Source: Pasteurella atlantica
GTDB lineage: Bacteria; Pseudomonadota; Gammaproteobacteria; Enterobacterales; Pasteurellaceae
Assembly: GCF_963693435.1 (NCBI RefSeq)
Contig: NZ_OY856306.1
Span: 1,054,001 to 1,118,000 of the forward strand
Direction: 5' to 3'
DNA: 64,000 nt
A model generated the notes under the pieces. That model searched no databases. It was not told the DNA's origin and saw only the letters and a list, made by a program, of their open reading frames with translations. Below, piece by piece: positions 45,372-55,187 of this stretch (within the stretch, counting starts at the first letter, position 1; each line of letters starts with the position of its first letter). Both the position numbers and the translations under genes were made by a program.

Positions 45372-46889
45372 TTATGCGTATAACTGCACTTGAATTAAGA
45401 GTAATATTGATGAAATTATGAATAATCCACCAACCATTGGCATAATAAATCTAACCCATTTATTAAATGGAATATGAAGCATTTGTAAGGTTACTAACAC
45501 TAATCCTGTTGGAGCTAGGAAGAGCATTATATATTGTCCCCAGTTATAAGCGGATACGATAATATCACGAGGGATACCCACAGTATCTGCAAGCGGTGCC
45601 ATAATAGGCATTGAAAGTACTGCTAATCCTGATGAGGAAGGAACAAATAGTCCTAATACCACAAAGACTAATAACTGACCGATAATAAATACACTACCAG
45701 ACATTCCAGATACCATATCAGATAATGAAGCAAGAATTGTATCAGAAACCATTCCTTGATCCAGAATCATATTTACACCACGTGCTAAACCGATAATTAA
45801 TGACACTGCAACCAGTTCTGACGCACCTTTATTAAAGGCATTAATAATATCTTCTTCGCAAAGACCTGAAATGAACATAATAATGATAGTAATGGTTAGG
45901 AATGATGCAGCCATTGTTGGGAACCACCAACCTCCATACATAACACCCCAAATCATAATTGGGAAACCTGCACAGAATAGTGCTAGAATCAGTTTTCTTT
46001 TAAATGTAAACGCTGGGATTTCTGTATTTGAATCATCACGATAGGTATGATAAAACTTCTCTCTTTCTTCATAAACAATAGAAGAAGTTGGATCAGCTTT
46101 GATTTTTTTCGCATACCAATAAAGGTAAGAAATAACCATAATTTCGCCAATAACAAGACCAATAGAACGCCAAGTAATCCCTTCAGTAAATGCAATACCT
46201 GCAGCATCTGATGCAATCACTACAGAGAATGGGTTAATGGTTGAGAATGCAGTACCCATTGATGCAGCAAGAAAAATTGCACCAACCGTAATAATGGCAT
46301 CATACCCTAAAGCGATAAAGACAGGGGCTAAAATCGGATAAAAAGCAACCGCTTCTTCTTCAATACCACAGGTTGTACCACCAATTGCCATCAACACACA
46401 AACGGCAAAAACAATAGTGAACTCTTTTCCTTTAGTTCGCTCTGCTAATGCTGAAAGTCCCGCTGCAAATGATCCTGTTTTATTGATAACCCCGATCATA
46501 CCACCGAGTACAAAGATAAATACCATAATATCAGCAGCTTCAATTGTCCCTTTAACCATACTAATAGCGATATCTTGAATACCTTTTGGATTTTGTTCTA
46601 CTCGGGTATAAGAACCAGGAACCGCTATAGGTTTCCAAATTTTTCCACTAGTAATATTGCCAATATCAATATTAATATTAAGTTCTTTTAAGGTTTCTTC
46701 GGTTGCGGGTAGAATTTTATCTTCTTGTTGGTATTTCTTAATCACAAACACATTTTGTGCTTTGTCATAAGTAAGTTTTGAATAAGCACCTGCTGGGATT
46801 ATCCAAGTTAGACCAACTGCTATAATGATAATAGCGAATAAGATTGTAAAGGCGGTTGGGAATTTGAACCCTTTTTTCTTCGTAGTCAT
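45372..46889 (-). CDS. YfcC-family membrane transporter, probable basic amino acid exchanger
   Basis: 505 residues with about twelve helices. FTILFAIIIIAVGLTWIIPAGAY at the N-terminus, GGTTCGIEEEAVAFYPILAP and LFVPSSSGLAVLSMPIMAPLAD are YfcC/DcuC-like signatures. The context after arcB and arcC suggests arginine/ornithine or citrulline exchange, as proposed for Haemophilus and Pasteurella. Good ribosome site AAGGAG. A hairpin separates it from arcC. Confidence 0.85.
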   Translation of the reverse strand: MTTKKKGFKFPTAFTILFAIIIIAVGLTWIIPAGAYSKLTYDKAQNVFVIKKYQQEDKILPATEETLKELNINIDIGNITSGKIWKPIAVPGSYTRVEQNPKGIQDIAISMVKGTIEAADIMVFIFVLGGMIGVINKTGSFAAGLSALAERTKGKEFTIVFAVCVLMAIGGTTCGIEEEAVAFYPILAPVFIALGYDAIITVGAIFLAASMGTAFSTINPFSVVIASDAAGIAFTEGITWRSIGLVIGEIMVISYLYWYAKKIKADPTSSIVYEEREKFYHTYRDDSNTEIPAFTFKRKLILALFCAGFPIMIWGVMYGGWWFPTMAASFLTITIIIMFISGLCEEDIINAFNKGASELVAVSLIIGLARGVNMILDQGMVSDTILASLSDMVSGMSGSVFIIGQLLVFVVLGLFVPSSSGLAVLSMPIMAPLADTVGIPRDIIVSAYNWGQYIMLFLAPTGLVLVTLQMLHIPFNKWVRFIMPMVGGLFIISSILLLIQVQLYA

Positions 46890-46929
46890 AAGAAACTCCT
46901 TTTTTATAAGGATTAAAAAGGTTTATTTG

Positions 46930-46961
46930 ATAAGGTAGAGCAAAATTTCACTCCACCTTAT
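46930..46961 (-). terminator. Hairpin between arcC and the YfcC gene
   Basis: Minus strand arms ATAAGGTGGAG and CTCTACCTTAT (one wobble) with a ten-base loop. No long U-run, so a processing or attenuation stem is as likely as a terminator. Confidence 0.4.
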
Positions 46962-46991
46962 TACCTTTTGTATTACTTGAATGTGTAAAAT

Positions 46992-47921
46992 TTAAAAATA
47001 TTCAATACCTGATACATCTGTTGTAATTCTTGTTCCAGCTTTACCTTTCACAATATCAACAATATCTGATAATGAACCAATCACAGCATCTTTACCTGTT
47101 TGTTTAACAAAATTAACCGCTGCTTGAACTTTTGGTCCCATAGAGCCTGCTGCAAAGCCCATTTTACTAATTTCGTCAGGGTGTGCTTTTGCAATCGCTT
47201 TTTGATCAGGCGTTCCCCAATCAACGAACACAGCAGAAACATCTGTTGCAATTACAAAGAGATCCGCATCAAGATTATCCGCAAGTAAAGCAGAACATAA
47301 GTCCTTATCAATAACCGCTTCAACGCCCTGAAGGTTACCTTGCTCATCGTAGTAGGTTGGAATACCGCCACCACCTGCACAAATTACAATACTGCCTTTT
47401 TCAAGTAACCATTTCACAGGACGAATTTCAAAAATGCGTTTTGGTAATGGACTTGGTACAACACGACGGAACTTATCCCCGTCAGGCTTAATCGCCCAAC
47501 CTTTTTCAGCAGCTAATCTTTCCGCTTCTTCTCTACTATAAACAGGACCAATTGGCTTAGTTGGATTTTTGAATGCAGGGTCGTTTTTATCCACTTCAAC
47601 TTGTGATAACAAAGTCGCAAATGGCACATCAAAAGGCACTAAGTTACCTAATTCTTGTTGAATCATATAACCAATCATACCAATAGTTTCTGCACCTAAT
47701 ACATCTAATGGATAAGTTGGGACATCTTTATAAGCGGCACCTTGTAGAGCCAACAAACCAACTTGTGGACCATTCCCGTGAGCAATAACCAACTCATTAT
47801 TTGGGTAAACTTTTGCAATTTGTTCGCAAGCGATCTTCACATTTTGACGCTGATTTTCAGCAGTTAAAGGTTCGCCACGACGCAATAATGCGTTACCACC
47901 TAGTGCTATAACAATTCTCAT
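46992..47921 (-). CDS. arcC: Carbamate kinase
   Basis: 309 residues. It makes ATP from carbamoyl phosphate and ADP. Motifs [13 protein letters not shown] at the N-terminus, [27 protein letters not shown], and [16 protein letters not shown] at the end. AAGGAG precedes ATG 47921. Between arcB and the transporter gene in the minus-strand operon. Confidence 0.96.
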   Translation of the reverse strand: MRIVIALGGNALLRRGEPLTAENQRQNVKIACEQIAKVYPNNELVIAHGNGPQVGLLALQGAAYKDVPTYPLDVLGAETIGMIGYMIQQELGNLVPFDVPFATLLSQVEVDKNDPAFKNPTKPIGPVYSREEAERLAAEKGWAIKPDGDKFRRVVPSPLPKRIFEIRPVKWLLEKGSIVICAGGGGIPTYYDEQGNLQGVEAVIDKDLCSALLADNLDADLFVIATDVSAVFVDWGTPDQKAIAKAHPDEISKMGFAAGSMGPKVQAAVNFVKQTGKDAVIGSLSDIVDIVKGKAGTRITTDVSGIEYF

Positions 47922-47949
47922 TATAACTCCTTAAATTATAAAATTAGGC

Positions 47950-48954
47950 TTAACTTAAACTTGCAATCATTACTGCTTTAATCGTATGCATACGATTTTC
48001 TGCTTGTTCGAATGCCACATTCATTGGTGATTCGAATACATCTTCTGTAACTTCAATACCGTTTGCAAGTTCTGGATATTTTTCAGCAATTTGTTTACCC
48101 ACTTTGGTTTCACTATTGTGGAATGCTGGTAAACAGTGCATAAATTTCACTTTTGGATTACCACTACGAGCCATCAATTCAGGGGTAACTTGGTATGGTA
48201 ATAAGATCTTAATGCGTTCGCCCCAGCTTTCTAATGGTTCACCCATTGAAACCCAAACGTCTGTGTGAACAAAATCAACATCTTTCATTGCTTTATCAAT
48301 GTCTTCTGTTACCGTAATTCTCGCACCACTTTCTTTGGCAAATCCTTCACACATTTCAACTAATTCAGCCTCTGGAAGTAATGATTTAGGTGCACAAATA
48401 CGTACATCCATACCTAATTTAGCACCGATAAGCAATAAAGAGTTGCCTACATTATTACGACCATCACCAATATAAACATATTTTATTTCAGTTAATGGTT
48501 TGTCGCAGTTTTCAATCATTGTAAGTACATCAGCTAACATCTGAGTTGGATGGAATTCATCGGTTAAACCATTCCAAACAGGCACGCCTGCATAGTCTGC
48601 TAACTCTTGAACAACACTTTGCTTAAAGCCACGATACTCAATACCATCATACATACGCCCTAATACACGAGCGGTATCTTTCATACTTTCTTTATGACCA
48701 ATTTGTGAAGAAGTAGGATCAATATAAGTGACTTGAGCACCTTGATCATAAGCGGCAACTTCAAACGCACAACGAGTACGAGTAGAGGTTTTTTCAAAAA
48801 TCAACGCAATATTTTTACCTTTTAATACTTGTTGTTCGCAACCTGCATATTTTGCACGTTTTAAATCACGTGATAAATCTAACAAATATTTAATTTCACG
48901 TTCAGTGTGATGAACAAGACTTAAAAGATGTCTGTTTTTCATATTAAAAGCCAT
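47950..48954 (-). CDS. arcB: Catabolic ornithine carbamoyltransferase
   Basis: 334 residues from ATG 48954 (GGAGAAA upstream), as long as other catabolic OTCases; the 27 extra codons of a longer frame look like leader. Carbamoyl-phosphate loop STRTR at 57-61, HPTQMLADV, and HCLPAFH near the end. It cleaves citrulline to ornithine and carbamoyl phosphate for arcC. No arginine deiminase (arcA) gene precedes it; 280 bp of non-coding sequence lies upstream. Confidence 0.94.
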   Translation of the reverse strand: MAFNMKNRHLLSLVHHTEREIKYLLDLSRDLKRAKYAGCEQQVLKGKNIALIFEKTSTRTRCAFEVAAYDQGAQVTYIDPTSSQIGHKESMKDTARVLGRMYDGIEYRGFKQSVVQELADYAGVPVWNGLTDEFHPTQMLADVLTMIENCDKPLTEIKYVYIGDGRNNVGNSLLLIGAKLGMDVRICAPKSLLPEAELVEMCEGFAKESGARITVTEDIDKAMKDVDFVHTDVWVSMGEPLESWGERIKILLPYQVTPELMARSGNPKVKFMHCLPAFHNSETKVGKQIAEKYPELANGIEVTEDVFESPMNVAFEQAENRMHTIKAVMIASLS

Positions 48955-49109
48955 AATATTTTCTCCTAAATTGAAGTATAGATAAAAAATAAAATGTAAT
49001 AAAAATAGTAAGTTACATTTTATCTGGTTAAGCAAGTTTATGCTTATTGCTCAAGTAAAATGATACAAAAGATCATTTAGAATTTGTGACCTTTTTTCAA
49101 TTAAAAATA

Positions 49110-49131
49110 AGAATTTTTCGCATAAAATTCT
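49110..49131. promoter_or_regulatory. Palindromes upstream of arcB
   Basis: AGAATTTT and AAAATTCT are perfect eight-base arms around TCGCAT. A second palindrome, AAATGAT-N7-ATCATTT, is at 49058-49078. They could be operators for ArgR or another regulator, but neither fits a consensus well. The rest of 48955-49234 holds no gene. Confidence 0.35.
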
Positions 49132-49234
49132 AAAAAGATAAAAAAAACTTAGAAAAAATTTTACTGTTTTAGAGGAAACTTATTATGAAATAATGAGAGG
49201 GGATAAATAATTTTTAGCAGAAACAATATGGAAA

Positions 49235-49900
49235 CTAGGAATTCTTTTTCGCTTCTTTTATTTTTTTCAATGTTTTAGGCATTTTTCCAGTAATAAAATC
49301 AACAAACATACCTACTCGAGCAAAGTATTCACGAATTCTTACTTTGTAATGTTTTTGGGGATATTCTGCGGCAAAGCAAATCGCATCAATATGATGGAAT
49401 TGTGCAATTAATAGTGCCCGTTCACAATGAAATCGTTGACTTACAATAGTAAAGTTTTGCAGATGAAAGGTTTTATTCGCTCGAATAACTGAAGATTGAG
49501 TATTATAACCAGCATAATCTTGATGTAAAAATTGACGAGGAATGCCTTTTTTACGTAAATCCTTTGTCATATTTTTAGGTTCATTATAATAGGGAGTAGT
49601 ATTGTCACCACTTAATAAAAATTGTTTTACCTTTTTATTTTTAAAAAGTTTTGTTGCTGCTTCCAAGCGATTTTTATAATAAAGATTGTCTCGCCCTGAA
49701 GGAAAGTATTTTGCAGTACCCAGTACCACCGCATATTCACGTTGAGGAACAGTGTTAATATCAGTATAAATTTTATCTTCTACCAAATATCCTGTCATAA
49801 AATCAATTAAAATAACAAACGCAACAAGTAACAAGATACCTATAGTGGTAACTTTTATTATTATTTTGATAATGTACGAAAAGGTATTAAATAGTTTCAT
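49235..49900 (-). CDS. sanA: SanA/DUF218-family membrane protein
   Basis: 221 residues. One N-terminal membrane helix (about 15-38), then a DUF218 domain: YAVVLGTAKYFPSGRDNLYY, FLLSGDNTTPYYNEP and VSQRFHCERALLIAQ. SanA influences outer-membrane permeability to vancomycin in E. coli. Monocistronic; an uptake signal lies in the upstream gap at about 49986. Confidence 0.88.
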   Translation of the reverse strand: MKLFNTFSYIIKIIIKVTTIGILLLVAFVILIDFMTGYLVEDKIYTDINTVPQREYAVVLGTAKYFPSGRDNLYYKNRLEAATKLFKNKKVKQFLLSGDNTTPYYNEPKNMTKDLRKKGIPRQFLHQDYAGYNTQSSVIRANKTFHLQNFTIVSQRFHCERALLIAQFHHIDAICFAAEYPQKHYKVRIREYFARVGMFVDFITGKMPKTLKKIKEAKKNS

Positions 49901-50072
49901 TATTGAGTTTCGGCTAAATATTGTTATTCTCAGTTATTAGATTACTTTTCCTAGCATAATATAGTCTTCAAAATAGTCAATCACTAAGCGGTGATTTACT
50001 TATAAAAATTTGCAAATATGCTATTTGTTGGTGACAAGAATAAGTGTATGAATATTATTCTTGTTAAGTATG

Positions 50073-50873
50073 TTATAACACTCTCTTCATCGCACGAATG
50101 ACAGCTTCTGGTTTAACTGCGTGTACCCAATGATCAGCATTACTCACAATAAATAATTTAGCTTGTGGAAATTGATTTAATACAATTTGTTTATGCTCTT
50201 TTTTAATGTAATCAGATAAATCCCCTTTAATAAATAATGTTGGTTTCTCTACCTTAACATCACTCCAATCACTGATATTATCATAATTTTGTTGCAGTGC
50301 AGTTAGGTTAAATAAAAAGCGTTCATCTTCAGTGGGTGCAAATGATTTTAACATAAATTGTTGGACACCTTGCTCCTTGATATAAGGTTGCATTGCTTTT
50401 TGAGCTTGAATACGATTTTGAGCATCAGAATTTTTTACAGCAAATAAGCCAGCAAAAATAGCATCGTGACGACTTTCCGTGTATTTGACGGGGGCAATAT
50501 CAATAATCACTAATTGTTCTACTAAATGAGGAGCGATATCCGCCAATTTCATTGCAACTTTGCCACCCATTGAATGCCCCACAACAATTGCAGGAGAAAG
50601 ATTTAAATGTTCAAGTAGCTCTTTTACATCTGTTGCCATTGACTCAAAATTCATTTCATCACTATGAAAAGAATGACCGTGATTACGTAAATCTAAACAC
50701 AAAACATCATAATCATCTTCAAAGGCTCTTGCAATACGTCCTAAATTATGAAGATCACCAAATAATCCGTGGATAAAAACTAACAAGCGGTGTGATTGTT
50801 CAGTGTTTTTGCAATTTTTTGCTGTTTGTAATTTATAATTTAAAAAAACGGATTTATTTGTTTCTTTTGTCAT
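50073..50873 (-). CDS. ybfF: Alpha/beta hydrolase, YbfF esterase
   Basis: 266 residues from ATG 50873; a reading from 50954 would add 27 non-homologous residues. HGLFGDLHNLGRIA and the nucleophile elbow GHSMGGKVAMKLAD, with an Asp-containing KGDLSDYI and His in NADHWVHA complete the triad. Broad acyl-ester hydrolase in E. coli. Divergent from seqA, its conserved neighbour in enterobacteria. An uptake signal lies within its 5' coding part (50786). Confidence 0.93.
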   Translation of the reverse strand: MTKETNKSVFLNYKLQTAKNCKNTEQSHRLLVFIHGLFGDLHNLGRIARAFEDDYDVLCLDLRNHGHSFHSDEMNFESMATDVKELLEHLNLSPAIVVGHSMGGKVAMKLADIAPHLVEQLVIIDIAPVKYTESRHDAIFAGLFAVKNSDAQNRIQAQKAMQPYIKEQGVQQFMLKSFAPTEDERFLFNLTALQQNYDNISDWSDVKVEKPTLFIKGDLSDYIKKEHKQIVLNQFPQAKLFIVSNADHWVHAVKPEAVIRAMKRVL

Positions 50874-50972
50874 AATTTTGTCCAAATATGTAATCTTTAA
50901 AGATGAGAAAAAACTCAAACTTAAGTATAATGCCAATAATTTTTTGCGAATCAAGAGAATAAAGGAAAAATA

Positions 50973-51542
50973 ATGAAAAAAATTGAAATCGATGATGAAT
51001 TATATCATTACATTGCCAGTCAAACACAATTTATTGGTGAAACAGCCTCTGATATTTTAAGACGTTTATTAAAACTGTCTGAACTTTCTCAATCTGTTGT
51101 ACCAACAAAAGAAAATATTAACAAAAAAATTAAAAAAGAGTTTGAAAATACATCAAATATCAAAAAAGAGCAAGTTAACGAGCTGACTTTCTTATTAAAA
51201 CATTTAGATGAAGTGTTAAATTCAGATGAATTTGTTGATGAAACAAAAGCGGTAAAACGCTTTTTGATGATTTTATCTGCCCTTTATTTTGCTGCACCCG
51301 ATCGTTTTACTTATGGAACAGAAAATATTCAAGGAAGTGAACGTGTTTATTTTGCAAAAAATGAGGAGACTATCTTAGCAACAGGCAGTGGTGTACGAGC
51401 TAAACAAATACCAAGTTCACCATTTTGGGTTATCACTAACAATAATACCGCTCGCAAAGGCATTATTTTAACTAAATTAATGGAAGCAATGGATATTCCA
51501 GAAGAGAGCATTGAACGTATTAAAACTTTTTTTATCCGTTAA
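50973..51542 (+). CDS. seqA: Replication initiation regulator SeqA
   Basis: 189 residues. MKKIEIDDELYHYIASQTQF is the N-terminal oligomerisation domain with the FIGETASDILRRLL motif. The C-terminal half binds hemimethylated GATC through TENIQGSERVYFA and SPFWVITNNNTARK. It sequesters new origins and tracks replication forks, implying Dam methylation in this organism. AAAGGA before the ATG. Followed by menE after one base. Confidence 0.96.
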   Translation: MKKIEIDDELYHYIASQTQFIGETASDILRRLLKLSELSQSVVPTKENINKKIKKEFENTSNIKKEQVNELTFLLKHLDEVLNSDEFVDETKAVKRFLMILSALYFAAPDRFTYGTENIQGSERVYFAKNEETILATGSGVRAKQIPSSPFWVITNNNTARKGIILTKLMEAMDIPEESIERIKTFFIR

Positions 51543-51543
51543 A

Positions 51544-52971
51544 ATGACTTTTTCTGTTTTTCCTACCACCTTTTGGGCTGAAAAACATACCTCTCAAATA
51601 GCAGTGGTATGGAATAAATCTGAAATAAGAGGATTGAATTTAGCGCCTTTTTTTAAAAATTTGCCACAACAAATTTCGTGGCAATTGCTTGATCAAATAA
51701 TTGCAAAATTTACTCAACATCTTACCGCTTGTGGTGTGCAATCATCACAGCTGGTTGCGTACTCAGGAAAAAATAGATTTATTAATTTACTTTGTTATTG
51801 TGCGGTATTAACAATGGGGGCAAAAATTTTAATGCTTAACCCCTTGTTAACACAGTCTCAACGTCAGAAAATCTTAGAACAAAATCAAGTTGATTTTTTT
51901 ATTACAGATAAGGATTTTTTATCTTTATCAAGTTTTGATACTTCTCAAAAAATAGTAAGCAGTTTTAGCTTAACTAACCCTGCAACTTTTACCTTAACTT
52001 CTGGCTCATCAGGGCAACCAAAAGCCGTGGTGCATTCAATAGCAAACCATCTGGCAAGTGCAGAAGGAGTATGTGAACTGATGAATTTTAAACAACAACA
52101 TAGCTGGTTATTAAGTTTGCCACTATTTCACGTTTCAGGACAAGGAATAGTATGGCGTTGGTTGTTACAGGGATCCACGCTTTATATTGATCAAAATAAA
52201 CAATCATTTTGGCAAACACTTTCAAAAGTCACTCACAGCTCTCTTGTACCAATACAATTACAACGTTATTTAACTTGGCTTGAAGATCGTAAAGTAAATC
52301 AAAAAATATTGTTAGGAGGTGCAAATATTCCAGCTAACCTTATCGAACAGGCGAACGCTAGAGGAATGACTACTTTTGCAAGTTACGGTTTAACAGAAAT
52401 GGCATCAACAGTGACAGCAGCAACAAATCAAACAGATAATGTTGGGCAAGTTTTGTTAAATCGTGAGATCAAACTAGTAAATAATGAAATTTGGGTACGA
52501 GGTAAAACCTTAGCGTTGGGTTATTGGATAGAAAATAGTCTTCATCCTTTAACAAATAAATTAGGTTGGTTTGCAACAAAAGATGGTGGAGTTTTAGAGA
52601 ACAATCAACTTATTGTGACAGGACGATTAGATTATATGTTTATTTCAGGGGGAGAAAATATTCAACCTGAAGAGATAGAAAAAGTGTTATTTTTGTCTGA
52701 TTTAGTGCAAAATGTCTTTGTTGTACCAGTAGACGATCAAGAATTTGGTGCAAAACCTGTTGCATTTGTGGAATTTAAGCAACCATTTAATGAGCAAGCG
52801 GTACGATCTTTACAAAAATTTGCAAAAGATCGATTAGAAAAATTTAAACAGCCGATTGCATATTTTTCTTTGGAAGAAGTAAAACACTTACAGAAAAATG
52901 GAATTAAAATTTCTCGCAAAGCACTGATAGAATATGTAGCACAGGGTAGGATTATAAGTAGCCCCTCCTAG
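51544..52971 (+). CDS. menE: o-Succinylbenzoate-CoA ligase
   Basis: 475 residues from ATG 51544, directly after seqA. Adenylate-forming enzyme of menaquinone synthesis. P-loop TLTSGSSGQPKAVVHS near residue 150, SYGLTEMAS near 280, and GRLDYMFISGGENIQPEE near 365, the MenE signature. The catalytic Lys region is LQKNGIKISRKAL. The last four codons (Ser-Ser-Pro-Ser) and the TAG stop lie in the GC-rich repeat, so the original end was replaced. Contains two uptake signals. Confidence 0.93.
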   Translation: MTFSVFPTTFWAEKHTSQIAVVWNKSEIRGLNLAPFFKNLPQQISWQLLDQIIAKFTQHLTACGVQSSQLVAYSGKNRFINLLCYCAVLTMGAKILMLNPLLTQSQRQKILEQNQVDFFITDKDFLSLSSFDTSQKIVSSFSLTNPATFTLTSGSSGQPKAVVHSIANHLASAEGVCELMNFKQQHSWLLSLPLFHVSGQGIVWRWLLQGSTLYIDQNKQSFWQTLSKVTHSSLVPIQLQRYLTWLEDRKVNQKILLGGANIPANLIEQANARGMTTFASYGLTEMASTVTAATNQTDNVGQVLLNREIKLVNNEIWVRGKTLALGYWIENSLHPLTNKLGWFATKDGGVLENNQLIVTGRLDYMFISGGENIQPEEIEKVLFLSDLVQNVFVVPVDDQEFGAKPVAFVEFKQPFNEQAVRSLQKFAKDRLEKFKQPIAYFSLEEVKHLQKNGIKISRKALIEYVAQGRIISSPS

Positions 52972-53046
52972 CCTCCCCCCCCCGCAAGCGGAGGAAGGAA
53001 TTTTAAAGTCCCCTCCTCCGCTTGCGGGGGAGGGCTAGGGAGGGGG
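52959..53046. repeat. GC-rich nested inverted repeat, copy H
   Basis: About 88 bp starting TAGCCCCTCCTAGCC in the end of menE; core CCGCAAGCGG, short centre AATTTTAAAGTCCCC, right arm CCTCCGCTTGCGG then GGGCTAGGGAGGGGG. One of the shortest copies, with almost fully complementary arms. Ends 26 bp before aroC. Confidence 0.9.
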
Positions 53047-53071
53047 AAAATATAACAAAAGGAAGGAAATA

Positions 53072-54154
53072 ATGGCAGGCAATAGCATTGGAACACTTTT
53101 TAAAGTAACGACCTTTGGTGAATCTCACGGTGAAGCATTGGGTTGTATTGTAGATGGCGTACCGCCCAATATGGCATTGTGTGAGGCTGATTTACAGGTT
53201 GATTTAGATCGTCGCAGACCGAAAGGTTCACGCTATACGACACCTCGAAACGAAGAGGATAAAGTACAAATTTTATCAGGTGTTTTTGAGGGGAAAACTA
53301 CAGGTACCAGCATTGGGTTAATAATTAAAAATAGCGACCAACGTTCACAAGATTACGCCAATATTAAAGACCGTTTTCGTCCTAATCACGCCGATTACAC
53401 TTATCAACATAAATACGGCATTCGTGATTATCGTGGTGGTGGACGTTCTTCAGCTCGTGAAACTGCAATGCGAGTGGCGGCTGGCGGGATAGCAAAAAAA
53501 TATCTCAAAGAGCAGTTTGGTATTGAAGTAAGAGGCTTTTTGTCTCAAATGGGAACAGTGAAAATTAATCCGCAATCTGTGGCAGATATTGAGAAAATTG
53601 ATTGGGAAAAAGTGAATAGCAATCCATTTTTCAGCCCTGATGAAAATATAATTAGTGAGTTTGAACAGCAAATTTGCTCTCTCAAAAAAGAAGGGAATTC
53701 TATTGGTGCGAAGGTAACGGTGATTGCAGAAAATATTCCAGTAGGTTTAGGTGAGCCAGTGTTTGATCGTTTAGATGCTGATCTTGCCCACGCATTGATG
53801 TCGATCAATGCCGTAAAAGGAGTAGAAATTGGTGATGGTTTTGATGTGGTTGAGCAAACAGGTACCCAACATCGTGATGAAATTACCCCACAAGGATTTA
53901 AATCTAATCATACAGGTGGAATTTTAGGTGGGATAAGTTCAGGGCAACCAATTGTTGCTCATATTGCCTTAAAACCGACTTCAAGCATTGCTATTTCGGG
54001 AGATACCGTAAATTTAGATAATCAGCCTGTTGAAATAGTGACGAAAGGTCGCCACGATCCTTGTGTGGGGATTCGTGCTGTCCCCATTGCAGAAGCAATG
54101 ACAGCGATAGTATTGTTAGACCATTTATTACGTTTTAAAGCACAGTGTAGATAA
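53072..54154 (+). CDS. aroC: Chorismate synthase
   Basis: 360 residues, standard length. Converts EPSP to chorismate with reduced [21 protein letters not shown] at the N-terminus, [30 protein letters not shown], and [26 protein letters not shown] precedes the ATG. The chorismate produced also feeds menaquinone synthesis, whose menE is next to it. Confidence 0.97.
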   Translation: MAGNSIGTLFKVTTFGESHGEALGCIVDGVPPNMALCEADLQVDLDRRRPKGSRYTTPRNEEDKVQILSGVFEGKTTGTSIGLIIKNSDQRSQDYANIKDRFRPNHADYTYQHKYGIRDYRGGGRSSARETAMRVAAGGIAKKYLKEQFGIEVRGFLSQMGTVKINPQSVADIEKIDWEKVNSNPFFSPDENIISEFEQQICSLKKEGNSIGAKVTVIAENIPVGLGEPVFDRLDADLAHALMSINAVKGVEIGDGFDVVEQTGTQHRDEITPQGFKSNHTGGILGGISSGQPIVAHIALKPTSSIAISGDTVNLDNQPVEIVTKGRHDPCVGIRAVPIAEAMTAIVLLDHLLRFKAQCR

Positions 54155-54161
54155 TTATATA

Positions 54162-54348
54162 CCCCCTCCCTAACCCTCCCCCGCAAGCGGAGGAGGGGAT
54201 TTTAAAATCGCTCTCTCATTGTAGAAGAAGATCTTAAATTTCTCCCTCTGCTTGTGAGGGAAAGGATCTTAAAATTCCTCCCTCCGCTTGTGAGGGAAAG
54301 GATCTTAAAATTCCTCCCTCCGCTTGCGGGGGGAGGCTAGGAGGGGGG
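54162..54348. repeat. GC-rich inverted repeat copy I with a tandem 36-bp expansion
   Basis: Standard left arm (CCCCCTCCCTAACCCTCC) and right arm (CCGCTTGCGG then GGAGGCTAGGAGGGGG). Between them the right-arm segment recurs about three times with a 36-bp period (CCTCCCTCCGCTTGTGAGGG then AAAGGATCTTAAAATT), the first unit being the most diverged. It fills the aroC-mepA gap. Confidence 0.88.
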
Positions 54349-54367
54349 AAGAACAATAGGAAATTAA

Positions 54368-55174
54368 ATGAAATTATTAAAAATATTTGCCATTACAATG
54401 GCAGTGATCACCTCCGTGAATGCGAGTGACTGGGAAAAAATAACATCACCAGTACAAGGTAAAATGCAATCTATCGGAAGTTATTCTAATGGTTGCATTA
54501 TTGGTGCCACTCCTCTTGCCTTAAAAGGGCAGGGTTACCAAGTTATTCGTTCTTATAAAAATCGTTTTTATGGACATAAAAACTTAGTCAATTTTATTCA
54601 GCGGTTAGGCAAAAATGCAAAAAAAGAAGGGCTATCAACTGTTTTAGTTGGTGATATGGGAATGCCTGCAGGAGGACGATTTTCTTCAGGACACGCAAGT
54701 CATCAAACAGGGTTAGATGCAGATATTTGGTTACGTTTTGGTGCATTGAGTGATAAAGAAGCCCAACACCCAACCGCAACAGTAATGGTAACAGGAAAGC
54801 AAGTAAATAGTAATTGGACTGAAAATCAAGCAAGCTTAATTCGTCTTGCAGCACAAGACAGTAATGTCGCAAGAATTTTTGTGAATCCTGCAATTAAAGT
54901 AAAACTGTGTCAAACCGCAAAAGGTGATCGTTCGTGGTTACGTAAAGTTCGCCCTTGGTTTGGACACACGGCACATATGCACGTACGTTTAACTTGTCCT
55001 GAAAATTCAAAAGATTGTAAAAATCAATCAGTTATACCCGCAGGAGAAGGTTGTGATGCAACGCTTTACTCGTGGTTTAAACCACGAAAACCGTCTAAGC
55101 ACAAAAAGAAAAGAGCATTACCAACACCACCATTTCAGTGTCAAATGGTATTATCTTCAAAAGGTTTAAATTAG
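54368..55174 (+). CDS. mepA: Penicillin-insensitive murein DD-endopeptidase
   Basis: 268 residues with a signal peptide of about 19 residues (ends VNASD). LAS-family metallopeptidase: [20 protein letters not shown] contributes the HxxGxD zinc ligands and [10 protein letters not shown] the second His set. Periplasmic; cleaves D-Ala-mDAP crosslinks. Six Cys in the mature part probably form disulfides. Basic C-terminal tail. Conserved neighbour of aroC in Haemophilus. Confidence 0.95.
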   Translation: MKLLKIFAITMAVITSVNASDWEKITSPVQGKMQSIGSYSNGCIIGATPLALKGQGYQVIRSYKNRFYGHKNLVNFIQRLGKNAKKEGLSTVLVGDMGMPAGGRFSSGHASHQTGLDADIWLRFGALSDKEAQHPTATVMVTGKQVNSNWTENQASLIRLAAQDSNVARIFVNPAIKVKLCQTAKGDRSWLRKVRPWFGHTAHMHVRLTCPENSKDCKNQSVIPAGEGCDATLYSWFKPRKPSKHKKKRALPTPPFQCQMVLSSKGLN

Positions 55175-55187
55175 TTTTTATTTGATG

